Below are positions 26,783 to 35,468 of a stretch of DNA of 64,000 nucleotides, in pieces; positions within the stretch are counted from its first letter, which is position 1, and each line of letters opens with the position of its first letter. The notes under the pieces are model-generated. The model was not told where the DNA came from. It saw nothing but the letters and a program-made list of their open reading frames with translations, and made no database searches. Location of the stretch: positions 82,979 through 146,978 of the forward strand of contig JAQYDN010000002.1 of the NCBI GenBank assembly GCA_028724185.1, written 5' to 3'. Origin of the DNA: Bacillota bacterium. GTDB taxonomy: Bacteria; Bacillota; Clostridia; Tissierellales; Peptoniphilaceae. The position numbers and the translations under genes were made by a program.

Positions 26783-27896
26783 CTTCTTCCCCTCCCTTTA
26801 CTCGTTTCGATTTATTAAAACTAAATTTCTTGCGAATTAATTCCATAAATTGCGGCATCGCGATAAATAATACGATGATGCCGATGACGATGTTGATGAT
26901 TTCAGACGGCGTATGGAGTGCCGAGTTCAACTTGCCGCCGCCGTAAGTGAGCGCGGCAAATAAAATACCCGACGGGATACACGCGATGGGGTGGTTCGCC
27001 GCGATCAACGAGACGGCGATTCCGTTAAAACCGTAGCCCTGTTGCGTCGCCAAAAGACCGATATTCCCCGCGACCCCCAGGACCTGGACGGCGCCGGCAA
27101 GACCCGCCATCGCCCCGGAGATGGCCATCGAGATGACGGTATTTTTCTTAATATCGATGCCGCCGTATTCCGCGGCGAAGCGGTTAAATCCGACCGCCTT
27201 TAGTTCGTACCCGAGCGTCGTCTTCTTCAGGATAAACCACACGAGAATCGCGACGACGATCGCGATCAATATCCCCCAGTGTACCGGCGGATTTAAAATG
27301 CCCCGTAAAAAGTCGTTTTCTTTTAAGATCGCGCGACCTGCCTCGGAGCGCTTCCATTCTCCCAAAAAGCGAATGCTCGCCGACGGCTGAATATTAAAGG
27401 AATAATTGCTGTCGGGCTTTCTCAAAAACGACTTCGTCAACATATAATTGCTGAAGTAGAAGGCGATCCAATTCAACATGATCGAGGAAATAACTTCGTT
27501 GACGCCTCGCTTCGCCTTAAAGACGCCGACGAGCGCGCCCCAAACTCCCCCGCATACGATGCCGGCGAGCAGTGCGACGATTGCGTGGATCACAGGCGGC
27601 ATGTCAACGGCGACGCCGACGATGACGGCGCCCAAGGATCCGACGATAAACTGACCTTCCGCTCCGATGTTAAAGATCCCCGTCTGAAACGCGAAGGCGA
27701 CGGCGATACCCGTCAGGATAATGGGCACCGCCTCGACGATCGTCCACGAAATATACTTCGGTTTACCGAATGCGCCGAGAATCATGACTTTGTACGCTTC
27801 CAACGGATTGACGCCGACGATAAGGAGGATGATGGCGCCGACGACGAGGCCGAGAAAGACGGACATCACCGTATAGTAAAGCATGCGTTTATTCAC
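26775..27896 (-). CDS. nupP: Nucleoside ABC transporter permease (NupP-like)
   Basis: The partner permease, with about nine hydrophobic segments and the signature FNIGAEGQFIVGSLGA. The ORF track starts at 27932, but the GTG at 27896 is preferred: AGGAGG lies 8 bp before it, and it overlaps the nupO stop by only 8 bp. This gives 373 residues. It belongs to the nupO-nupP-nupQ-PPC operon. Confidence 0.9.
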   Translation of the reverse strand: MNKRMLYYTVMSVFLGLVVGAIILLIVGVNPLEAYKVMILGAFGKPKYISWTIVEAVPIILTGIAVAFAFQTGIFNIGAEGQFIVGSLGAVIVGVAVDMPPVIHAIVALLAGIVCGGVWGALVGVFKAKRGVNEVISSIMLNWIAFYFSNYMLTKSFLRKPDSNYSFNIQPSASIRFLGEWKRSEAGRAILKENDFLRGILNPPVHWGILIAIVVAILVWFILKKTTLGYELKAVGFNRFAAEYGGIDIKKNTVISMAISGAMAGLAGAVQVLGVAGNIGLLATQQGYGFNGIAVSLIAANHPIACIPSGILFAALTYGGGKLNSALHTPSEIINIVIGIIVLFIAMPQFMELIRKKFSFNKSKRVKGGEEVE

Positions 27897-29418
27897 GATT
27901 CTCACCTCCTGCCATATAGTAACCCAGTTCATTTTGGTCCGCTTCGCCCTCGCGGAAAATCTTCGTAATCTCGCCTTCGTAAATAATGCCGATCCGGTCC
28001 GACAAACTCATAACTTCGTCCAGTTCAAAGCTGATCAAGAGGACCGCTTTTCCGTGATCGCGCTGCTGCACGAGGAAGCGGTGGATGTTTTCGATCGCGC
28101 CCACGTCGAGGCCGCGCGTCGGTTGCGCGGCGATCAGGACGTCCGGATCGTCGTCGATCTCTCTGGCGAGGATGACCTTCTGTTGGTTGCCTCCGGAAAG
28201 ATCGCTCGCCAAATAATCGCTATTTCGCGGCCGAATGTCGAACGATTCCATGAGCGCCTCCGCGTGATCGCGGATCGGCTCCTCCTCTAAGATGCCGTGT
28301 TTAGAATAAGGCGCCTGCTTAGAGACGTGCAAAATCATGTTTTCGGCGACGGTAAACTGCGGGACCAGTCCGCGCTTGTTTCTGTCCTCGGGAATATTAT
28401 TGAGTCCCGCCTCCCGGATGGCGCGCGGCGATTTCCCCGTCACTTCCTTGTCGTGGATGATGACTTTTCCGCTTTCGATCTTTCGAAGGCCGGTGAGCGC
28501 TTCCAGCAATTCGCTTTGGCCGTTTCCGTCGACGCCGGCGATGCCGAAGATCTCTCCTTCTCGAACCTCGAGATTTAATCCCCGCACGACCTCGACGTCG
28601 CGGACGTCCTTGACGTGAAGATCTTCGACGCGAAGCGCTACCTCTCCCGCCTCCTTCGGTTTCTTATCGACCTTAAACTTAATTTCGCGACCGACCATCA
28701 TTTCGGCGAGCTTCGCCTCACTCGTCTCGCTTACATCGACCGTGCCGATGCGCTTTCCCCGTCGAATAATCGTACACTTTTCCGCAAGCGCCTTAATCTC
28801 CTTCAGCTTATGCGTAATGATGATGACGCTCTTCCCCTCGGCGGCGAGCGCCTTGATGATGTCGATGAGCTCTTCGATTTCCTGAGGCGTGAGGACTGCC
28901 GTCGGCTCGTCGAAGATGAGTATTTCCGCATCGCGATACAGCGCCTTTAAAATTTCGACGCGCTGCTGCATCCCGACGGAGATATCTTCAATCTTCGCAT
29001 CAGGGTCGATCTTTAAATTATACTGATTCGAAAGCTCGACGACGCGCTTTCTCGCACTTTTCTTGTCCAGTACGATTCCGTTGGTCGGCTCTTCTCCCAA
29101 GATAATGTTTTCGACGACCGTAAACGGCTGAAACAGCATAAAGTGTTGGTGCACCATGCCGAGTCCCCTTTGGATCGCATCCTTCGGACCTTGGAAGTGG
29201 ACGATCTCCCCGTTTACCTTGACTTCCCCCGAAGTCGGTTTATACAGACCGTACAATATATTCATGAGCGTCGATTTGCCGGCGCCGTTTTCGCCGAGCA
29301 GCGCGTGAATTGTTCCCTTTTCCACGACGAGATCGATCGAATCGTTCGCCGTAAAATCACCGAATTTTTTGGTGATTCCGCGCATTTCCACAGCCGGCGC
29401 GAGTTTTTGTTCAACCAT
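27889..29418 (-). CDS. nupO: Nucleoside ABC transporter ATPase with two nucleotide-binding domains (NupO-like)
   Basis: The 509-residue protein contains two ABC domains, as in sugar and nucleoside CUT2-like importers. The first has Walker A GENGAGKST near residue 41 and a signature ISVGMQQRVEILKAL; the second has a degenerate Walker A (GVDGNGQSE) and the signature LSGGNQQKVILAREI. It energises nucleoside uptake. A terminator and about 100 bp separate it from the upstream binding protein gene. Confidence 0.93.
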   Translation of the reverse strand: MVEQKLAPAVEMRGITKKFGDFTANDSIDLVVEKGTIHALLGENGAGKSTLMNILYGLYKPTSGEVKVNGEIVHFQGPKDAIQRGLGMVHQHFMLFQPFTVVENIILGEEPTNGIVLDKKSARKRVVELSNQYNLKIDPDAKIEDISVGMQQRVEILKALYRDAEILIFDEPTAVLTPQEIEELIDIIKALAAEGKSVIIITHKLKEIKALAEKCTIIRRGKRIGTVDVSETSEAKLAEMMVGREIKFKVDKKPKEAGEVALRVEDLHVKDVRDVEVVRGLNLEVREGEIFGIAGVDGNGQSELLEALTGLRKIESGKVIIHDKEVTGKSPRAIREAGLNNIPEDRNKRGLVPQFTVAENMILHVSKQAPYSKHGILEEEPIRDHAEALMESFDIRPRNSDYLASDLSGGNQQKVILAREIDDDPDVLIAAQPTRGLDVGAIENIHRFLVQQRDHGKAVLLISFELDEVMSLSDRIGIIYEGEITKIFREGEADQNELGYYMAGGENRE

Positions 29419-29481
29419 CGTTTTCCCCTTTCATATACTCGTCTAATTATACACTATCGACGCATAAATTTGTGAGGATAT

Positions 29482-29510
29482 AAAAAAAGAGGGCCGAACC
29501 CTCTTTTTTT
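29482..29510 (-). terminator. Terminator between bmpA and nupO
   Basis: AGAGGG-CCGAA-CCCTCT with flanking A- and T-runs. It lies inside the transporter cluster, so it should leave BmpA in excess over the membrane components. Confidence 0.88.
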
Positions 29511-29520
29511 GCGATCAAAT

Positions 29521-30636
29521 TTATTTTGCTTCAAACGCTTCATATTCTTTTTCCGATGCGGGAACTTTGATTTCGCCCTTGATGATGCGTTGTTTCAACG
29601 GTTCAATCTTTTCTAAGATTTCAGGTTTGACGTTCTTGTCGCTCGTCGGTGCGATATCGACCGTGTCGCCTTCCTTCAAACCGAAGTTCAAGTTTTCTCC
29701 GCCCGGGAAGTCTTCGCCCTTGGAGAGACCTTCAAGCACTTTGTAGATAGCGCTGTCGGCACGTTTCATCGCCGATGTAAGGACGTTGTCCGGAGCGATG
29801 TCGTTTTGGTCGCGGTCGACGCCGATGACCCACTTGTCTTGGTCCTTGGCCGCCTCGATGACGCCGTCGCCGGCTCCTCCGGCAGCGTGGAAGATGACAT
29901 CTGCGCCTTGTTGATACATATTCGTCGCAATACTCTTACCCTTTGCGGCATCGGAGAAGTTTCCGACGTATTGGCTGACGATTTCAACTTCTTGGCCTTT
30001 TTCCTTGGCCGCTTGATCGACGCCCGCCTTGTATCCGCATTCAAATGCCTTGATCAGGGTCGATTCCTGTCCGCCGACGAAGCCGACTTTGTTGCTTTCT
30101 GTGGTAAGACCTGCGATGTAGCCGACGAGGAAAGAAGGCTCTTCCGCTTTAAATTGAAGACCCGTTAAGTTGTCGGGTGCGTCCTCGTATCCGGCATCGA
30201 CGATCAGGAAGTTGACGTCGGGATTGTTTTCAGCTGCTTCGAGCATCGCATCGGCCAAGTTGAAACCTGCCGCGACGATGATGTCGTTATCCGCATCCAA
30301 CAGCGTTTCGATGTTCGGTGCGTAGTCGGTTGATTCCTTCGACTCTTGATAGGATACCTCGTAACCTAAGTCTTCATGTGCTTTTTGCAAGCCTTCCCAT
30401 ACCCCTTGGTTAAAGGACTGGTCGTTGATACCGCCTTCGTCGGTAACGAAGCCGATCTTCAACTTTTCGCCGTCTTTCTTATCGCCATCGTCCTCTTTTT
30501 CATTGGCCATGGCGTTGTTCGCATTGTTGCTTGCCTTGCCGTTATTGGCACTTTGATTGTTCGATGCGCTGCCGCATGCCGTCAAAGTGAAGACGAGGAG
30601 CATCACGAGTGCGAGCAATAGTGATCTTTTTTTCAT
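29521..30636 (-). CDS. bmpA: BMP-family nucleoside-binding lipoprotein
   Basis: A 371-residue lipoprotein with a signal peptide and lipobox (LTACGS), a short asparagine/alanine-rich linker, and the BMP/Med domain (KIGFVTDEGGINDQSFNQGV at the N-terminus of the fold, DVIFHAAGGAGDGVIEAA in the middle). Homologues (PnrA, BmpA) bind purine nucleosides outside the membrane and deliver them to Nup-type ABC importers such as the one encoded next. The start follows AAGGGGG and a strong promoter. Confidence 0.94.
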   Translation of the reverse strand: MKKRSLLLALVMLLVFTLTACGSASNNQSANNGKASNNANNAMANEKEDDGDKKDGEKLKIGFVTDEGGINDQSFNQGVWEGLQKAHEDLGYEVSYQESKESTDYAPNIETLLDADNDIIVAAGFNLADAMLEAAENNPDVNFLIVDAGYEDAPDNLTGLQFKAEEPSFLVGYIAGLTTESNKVGFVGGQESTLIKAFECGYKAGVDQAAKEKGQEVEIVSQYVGNFSDAAKGKSIATNMYQQGADVIFHAAGGAGDGVIEAAKDQDKWVIGVDRDQNDIAPDNVLTSAMKRADSAIYKVLEGLSKGEDFPGGENLNFGLKEGDTVDIAPTSDKNVKPEILEKIEPLKQRIIKGEIKVPASEKEYEAFEAK

Positions 30637-30665
30637 GTATTTCCCCCTTTATTTGATCTGTTTAT

Positions 30666-30694
30666 ATTATATTATGTACAATTTTTATTTTCAA
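30666..30694 (-). promoter_or_regulatory. Sigma-A promoter for bmpA
   Basis: On the minus strand TTGAAA and TATAAT are separated by 17 bp, about 30 bp before bmpA in an AT-rich stretch. No purine riboswitch is seen in the leader. Confidence 0.8.
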
Positions 30695-30713
30695 TAGCAC
30701 AAAAATTTTAATA

Positions 30714-30747
30714 AGAGAGAGCGTGCCTTCCGCACACGCTTCTCTCA
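30714..30747 (-). terminator. Hairpin downstream of the 342-aa membrane protein gene
   Basis: GAGAGAGCGTG and CACGCTTCTCTC form an imperfect long stem directly after the stop codon; the T-run on the minus strand is weak. Confidence 0.5.
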
Positions 30748-30749
30748 TG

Positions 30750-31778
30750 CTATAGATAAAACCCGTTCAATATGGCGAATACATACGTCGACAGGATAAA
30801 GACGAGAATCGCCATGCCGCTTCCCTGTCTGAAGTCGATGGATTTTACTTGAAGCCCGGGTCTCCTCATCAATTTATACATGATAAATCCCACATACGCG
30901 AGGAGGGGGATCGCCAAAAATGTCGCGAGCTTCGTCGGCGCCTGCATCTTTGCGGTGGGAAGCGCGAGTAAAAAGACGACCATGGCCGCATAAACTGCGG
31001 AGTACTTGTTCTTTTTATCGGTTAAAATCACGAACAGCCCGCCCACAACCGAGACGACACATAAGATCGTCGCGACGGTCTTGGCCGTCTGCATTCTCGA
31101 ATAAAGCGGCCCGTTTATAAGCTCCAACGTATTGACGTAGGTTCCCGACTGCGTCTTTGCCGAGGTGTGCGGCTTTATGTCAGCATCCTTTATGCCCAGG
31201 GCGTCCGAGAACTTCCCGATTTTTCCGTTGGTGATAAAGACGCCGATATCGGCGAGCGTCTTTCCCGATCGTATGTCGACGGTGACGGGATCCGTTACGA
31301 CGCTGAAGGCGTAGTCTTCGGTCTCTTCGTCGAGAGGGAGCCTTAACTCCGAGGCGGGTGCGAGCGAAAAGTTTCGCTTCTCCATGATATCTTTCAGTTG
31401 AAGCGACTTCATCACGGATGTATTGAGTTTGTCGTATTCGCCCTTGAGCGTAGCCTTGCTCTTCGACGGATCGACGCCTTCTTTAAAGTAAATTTGTCTT
31501 ACCGGCGTGCCGAGAATGCGCACACTCGACGGATCGCCTTCATAACGAAATTGAATATCGTAACGATACAACAGAGGCTGTTTATTTTCCAATCGGCGCG
31601 TCACCTGCAAGTGATCGACGCGAGAGGGGTCGTCGAACATGAGTCCGTCAAACGACGCATTCCCGATTTCGTCCGAAATAAACAGTGCCTTTTCCGTTAT
31701 CAAGGGCGTTAACGTCAGTAGAAAACAAATCAATAAAAAAACTGCGAAAATAATTCCATTTTTCATCTGTTTCTGCAT
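30750..31778 (-). CDS. Uncharacterised membrane protein with large extracytoplasmic domain
   Basis: I do not recognise this 342-residue protein. It has an N-terminal hydrophobic segment (about 8-26), a soluble region of some 200 residues likely outside the membrane, and four hydrophobic segments at the C-terminus (about 234-253, 260-277, 283-302 and 322-340). This layout recalls TMEM43-like proteins, but I see no diagnostic motif. There are no cysteine pairs or catalytic signatures. The ATG at 31778 follows GGGGG. It stands alone, upstream of bmpA on the same strand and divergent from the next small membrane protein gene. Confidence 0.72.
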   Translation of the reverse strand: MQKQMKNGIIFAVFLLICFLLTLTPLITEKALFISDEIGNASFDGLMFDDPSRVDHLQVTRRLENKQPLLYRYDIQFRYEGDPSSVRILGTPVRQIYFKEGVDPSKSKATLKGEYDKLNTSVMKSLQLKDIMEKRNFSLAPASELRLPLDEETEDYAFSVVTDPVTVDIRSGKTLADIGVFITNGKIGKFSDALGIKDADIKPHTSAKTQSGTYVNTLELINGPLYSRMQTAKTVATILCVVSVVGGLFVILTDKKNKYSAVYAAMVVFLLALPTAKMQAPTKLATFLAIPLLAYVGFIMYKLMRRPGLQVKSIDFRQGSGMAILVFILSTYVFAILNGFYL

Positions 31779-31859
31779 GGTTATCCCCCTAACTGATGTA
31801 TGATTTTTTCTATCATACCATATAGCATACCCTATTAGCAGAATAAAATCGATAGATGT

Positions 31860-31888
31860 TTTTCATTCAAAAGGCCTTGTGCTATACT
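31860..31888 (+). promoter_or_regulatory. Candidate promoter for the 152-aa membrane protein
   Basis: TTTTCA and TATACT are separated by 17 bp, ending 17 bp before the start codon. Confidence 0.55.
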
Positions 31889-31904
31889 GTCTTCGGAGGT
31901 AATT

Positions 31905-32363
31905 ATGACCATAGACAAGACCAAATACATAAAAGCTTTAAAGGCGATCGATCAAATGAACATCTTTCTCATGCTCGTACTCGCCCTCATCCACCCTTAT
32001 CTGCCGGTTTACGACGAGGCGGGAAAGATGAACGAATACTACGCCTTTCTCCGCATCCTCATCATCGTCCTCGTGCTCTTTATGGGGTTACCCATTTTTA
32101 AAAAGGAGTTAAAGCAAATCCGAGAAAATAAAAAGCCCTATCAGATCAAAAAGAAAAACAACGTCGTCCACATCCCCAAAGTCAACTACTTCGTCGCCGT
32201 CGCCTTTGCGGTCTGCCCCATCGCCTTTATCCCGATGGCGATTTACCGCTACGCGCCGGAGGGGATCCAGGCGCAGGCGTTTTACGCGCTGCTCTACCTC
32301 TTTATCTACGTCGGCGTCGGCACGCGACTCCAAATGAAGATCGGATTGAACACGTCCAAATAA
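31905..32363 (+). CDS. Uncharacterised small membrane protein
   Basis: A 152-residue protein with four predicted membrane segments (about 19-36, 47-65, 93-110 and 122-140) separated by a basic cytoplasmic-like loop (KELKQIRENKKPYQIKKKNN). No family is recognised. The ATG has a well-placed GGAGG and a plausible promoter, and codon use matches the neighbours, so it is very likely a real gene. It is monocistronic and ends at a convergent terminator. Confidence 0.78.
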   Translation: MTIDKTKYIKALKAIDQMNIFLMLVLALIHPYLPVYDEAGKMNEYYAFLRILIIVLVLFMGLPIFKKELKQIRENKKPYQIKKKNNVVHIPKVNYFVAVAFAVCPIAFIPMAIYRYAPEGIQAQAFYALLYLFIYVGVGTRLQMKIGLNTSK

Positions 32364-32366
32364 AAT

Positions 32367-32416
32367 AAAAACCATCCCGGACACAGGCCAGGCCTTGCAT
32401 CCGAGATGGTTTTTTT
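32367..32416. terminator. Bidirectional terminator between convergent genes
   Basis: AAAAACCATCCCGGA and TCCGAGATGGTTTTTTT form an imperfect stem with a GC-rich apical part (GGCCAGGCC), shared by the small membrane protein (+) and the oxidoreductase (-). Confidence 0.85.
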
Positions 32417-33602
32417 ACGCCTCTCTCAATTTAAACGGATACGCGCCTTCGAGCGCTTCCTCGATCGGCGCACGCTTTTCGACGAATTTTCGATACGCGC
32501 CCATTTTTTTCGTGTTGCCGTAGAGGACGACGCCTTCGACGCGGCCGTCGTTTACGTAGAGACGGTGGTGTTCGTCGCCCTCGTCGTAGACGTAGACGTC
32601 GTCATCGTCGTCGCCGATTTTTCCGGCGCTGAACACCTCGATGTCTCCGATGTCGAGTTTTGTAAAGGCCATCGGATTTTCGTAGGTCTTCTCATCTCCC
32701 GTCATATTCGCGCCCGCCACTTTTCCCATGGCGCGGGAAGCCGACCAAAGGCCCATCGTCCGTCCCTCGACTTCGGCGACGTCGCCTGCAGCCCAAACGT
32801 TTTCGAGGTTGGTCTTTAAATAGCGGTCGACCACGACGCCGCGGTTGACCTCGAGCTCGGTGCCCTCAAACAAATCGATGTTTGCGCGCACGCCGATAGA
32901 GACGAGGATGCAGTCCACATCGACGACGGTTCCGTCCGAAAACTCGATCCCCTCGACGCGATCCTTCCCAAGGAAACCCTTCGTATCGTATCCGGCGCAT
33001 ACGTTAAAGCCCTGCGCTTCCATTTCCTCATTGAGCATCCGGCCGAGTTCTTCGTCCAATTGATTGGACAAGAGATAATCTCTCCTGTGGACGATCGTCA
33101 CGTCCTTTCCCCGCGCCTGCAGGCTCTTCGCCGCCTCGAGGCCCAAGAGTCCTCCGCCGATAACGCAGACGCGCTCCATGTCGTCGAGGTAGGTGCCGAT
33201 GGCCTGTAAGTCGTCGAATGTTCTCAGCGTAAAGACGCCTTTTAAGTCGCTGTTTTCAAAGGGCGGCAGATTGGCGTGACTTCCGTTGGCGAGGAGAATT
33301 TTCTCCGCCTCGATTGTCTTTCCGTCCTCTAAGGTCAAGGTCATCGCGTTAAAATCGATCGCGCGCACGCGCGCATCGTAGTGAGCTTCTATATTTAACT
33401 CCTTGCACCAGCCCTCCTCATTGAGAACAGGAAGTTCCGGTTCTTCTTCGGCCATGAGGTGAGAAAGTTTAATGCGAAAATACGGTTCGCAGTTCTCGTC
33501 GCCGATCAAGAGAACGGATCCGGCGCTGTCTTTTTTTCTAATCTCTTTTGCCGCAGTTACGCCCGCTATTCCGCTACCTACGATTACATAATTATAAGCC
33601 AT
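32415..33602 (-). CDS. FAD/NAD(P)-dependent oxidoreductase (rubredoxin reductase/NirB-like fold)
   Basis: A two-dinucleotide-binding-domain flavoprotein of 395 residues: FAD motif VIVGSGIAGVTAAKE at the N-terminus, NAD(P) motif CVIGGGLLGLEAAKSL in the middle and the second FAD motif WAAGDVAEVEG. It belongs to the group of rubredoxin or ferredoxin reductases and NirB/NorW-like proteins. No redox-active CxxC pair or attached electron-carrier domain is seen, so its electron partner is unknown. I start it at the ATG at 33602 because GGAGG lies just upstream; the longer ORF adds a basic tail without a site. It follows potD by 35 bp with no terminator. Confidence 0.85.
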   Translation of the reverse strand: MAYNYVIVGSGIAGVTAAKEIRKKDSAGSVLLIGDENCEPYFRIKLSHLMAEEEPELPVLNEEGWCKELNIEAHYDARVRAIDFNAMTLTLEDGKTIEAEKILLANGSHANLPPFENSDLKGVFTLRTFDDLQAIGTYLDDMERVCVIGGGLLGLEAAKSLQARGKDVTIVHRRDYLLSNQLDEELGRMLNEEMEAQGFNVCAGYDTKGFLGKDRVEGIEFSDGTVVDVDCILVSIGVRANIDLFEGTELEVNRGVVVDRYLKTNLENVWAAGDVAEVEGRTMGLWSASRAMGKVAGANMTGDEKTYENPMAFTKLDIGDIEVFSAGKIGDDDDDVYVYDEGDEHHRLYVNDGRVEGVVLYGNTKKMGAYRKFVEKRAPIEEALEGAYPFKLREA

Positions 33603-33637
33603 GCTACCTTCCTCCTTGCGAAAACTTTTATCTACAT

Positions 33638-34687
33638 CTATTCCGCCGTAACCTCCGTCCATATCCTGTCGTACACCCTGGTCAAATCGCGTGGATCGCG
33701 ATAGACCTCGAGAGGGGGTAGTTGATCGATATCGGGATAGGCGATGGGATCTTCCCGAAGCGACCGAGGCAACAGCTCGATCGCCTCGGGAATCGGCGTC
33801 GCATAACCGACACTGTATGCCGCGTTTTTCGCGGCGATGTCGGGTCTCGACATAAAGTTAATAAATTTCATGGCCGCCTTCGGATTTTTTGCATTCTTCG
33901 GAACGGCAAATGAATCGTACCATATATTAGTACCCTCTTTAGGTAGAATATATTTCAAATTTTTATTTTCGCGACACATCATCGCCGCATCTCCGGAATA
34001 CATCACCGAAAGCGCCGCATCTCCCTGGCTCATGACGTCGCGACCTTCATCGGCCAAGTAGGCGTACACGAGCGGCTTCTGCGCGATCAAGGCCTCTCCC
34101 GCCTCCTCGAGCTGCGAAAGGTCGCGGGTGTTCATCGAATACCCGAGCATCTTAAGCGCCACCGCGATCGAGTCGCGCTGAGAGTTGTACATGATGATCT
34201 CGTCTTTGTAACCGGGATCCCACAAATCGCTCCACGAATCGATGTCGGAGTGGATGCGTTTCGTATTTGCGACGATGCCGAGCGTCCCCCAAAAATAAGG
34301 CAAACTATAGCGATTCCCCGGATCGTAGTCCATATTTAAAATGCGCTTATCCAACTTCTTGCTGTTGGGGATCAGATCGTAATCCAGCGGCATCAACATA
34401 TCCTCGCGGATTAACCGCTCCACCATATACTCCGACGGCACGACGACGTCGTAGATGTCGTTTGATTTCTTGAGCTTGACGTAGAGGTCTTCGTTGGAGG
34501 CGAACGTGTCGTAGATGACGCGAATTCCGGTCTCTTCTTCAAACTGGCGAATCGTCTCCATATCCACGTAATCCCCCCAATTATAGACGTGAAGCGTCTC
34601 GCGACTGCTCGATGCGGAGCTGCAGCCCGTGAGGCCGACGAGGAGGGTGAGTGCCGCTATCCATTTTATCCATTTCATCATGTTCAT
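33638..34687 (-). CDS. potD: Spermidine/putrescine-binding lipoprotein
   Basis: A 349-residue solute-binding protein with a lipobox (GLTGCSS), the PotD/PotF-like motif LHVYNWGDYVDMETIRQFEEE and the mid-domain motif LPYFWGTLGIVANTK. It captures polyamines outside the membrane for PotABC. Its ATG follows the potC stop by one base pair with GAGGTG upstream, which implies coupling. It is the last of the four transporter genes. Confidence 0.94.
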   Translation of the reverse strand: MNMMKWIKWIAALTLLVGLTGCSSASSSRETLHVYNWGDYVDMETIRQFEEETGIRVIYDTFASNEDLYVKLKKSNDIYDVVVPSEYMVERLIREDMLMPLDYDLIPNSKKLDKRILNMDYDPGNRYSLPYFWGTLGIVANTKRIHSDIDSWSDLWDPGYKDEIIMYNSQRDSIAVALKMLGYSMNTRDLSQLEEAGEALIAQKPLVYAYLADEGRDVMSQGDAALSVMYSGDAAMMCRENKNLKYILPKEGTNIWYDSFAVPKNAKNPKAAMKFINFMSRPDIAAKNAAYSVGYATPIPEAIELLPRSLREDPIAYPDIDQLPPLEVYRDPRDLTRVYDRIWTEVTAE

Positions 34688-34688
34688 C

Positions 34689-35468
34689 TTACACCTCGAG
34701 ATCGACGATATCGACGTCGCGTTTATTTAAGACCAAAAGAAGGATAAAGACCGCGACGAACAAAATCGTCGATATCGCGTTCATCGATGGATTAATACCC
34801 GTTTTTGCCATCGAGTATAGCGTAATGGATAAATTGGAGACGCCTTGTCCGGTCGTAAAGAAGGAAATAATAAAGTCGTCGAGCGACAAGGTAAAGGCGA
34901 GCAGCGCCCCGGTCACGATGCCCGGCTTAATCTGCGGTATGACGACGCGAAAGAGCACCTCCCGCGGTCTCGCCCCGAGATCGAAGGCCGCCTCGACCGT
35001 ATGTTGATCCAGCTGATCCAGCTTGGGGAGCACGGACAGAACGACGTAGGGCAGACAGAAGACGATGTGCGAAAGCGTCATCGTCAAGAGCCCCTGCTCG
35101 ATCGCGAAAAATCCGTACAAACTCATAAGCGCCACCGCCGTCACGATGTCGGGATTGAGCACCGGCAAGTAATTGACGTTCAAGATAACGTTTTGACTCC
35201 GCTTTTTAAACGCGCGGATTCCGATGGCGGAGATCGTACCGAGCAAGGTCGAAACCGCGGTCGAGACGACGGCGACGAGCAGCGTGATGTAAAGACTCTT
35301 CAAAATGATCGGATCGGTAAAGAGATCGGCGTACCAATGCGTCGTAAAGCCGGCCCAAACGCCGCGCAATTTCGTGTCGTTGAAGCTGAATACGATCAAG
35401 ACCGCAATCGGCAAGTATAAAAAGATCAGCAGCAGCCCCATGTAGATGTTTCGCAATTTATTTCTCAT
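34689..35468 (-). CDS. potC: Spermidine/putrescine ABC transporter permease PotC
   Basis: A 259-residue permease with six membrane segments and the EAA-type loop EAAFDLGARPREVLFRVVIP, which docks onto PotA. The ATG at 35468 (MRNKL) has GAGGTG 5 bp upstream and is preferred over the ORF-track start ten codons earlier. It overlaps the end of potB by 11 bp. Confidence 0.93.
   Translation of the reverse strand: MRNKLRNIYMGLLLIFLYLPIAVLIVFSFNDTKLRGVWAGFTTHWYADLFTDPIILKSLYITLLVAVVSTAVSTLLGTISAIGIRAFKKRSQNVILNVNYLPVLNPDIVTAVALMSLYGFFAIEQGLLTMTLSHIVFCLPYVVLSVLPKLDQLDQHTVEAAFDLGARPREVLFRVVIPQIKPGIVTGALLAFTLSLDDFIISFFTTGQGVSNLSITLYSMAKTGINPSMNAISTILFVAVFILLLVLNKRDVDIVDLEV

Noticed and set aside
30637-30713. 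Possible purine riboswitch in front of bmpA
   Set aside because: The leader is only about 30 nt after the promoter and contains none of the conserved purine-aptamer elements.
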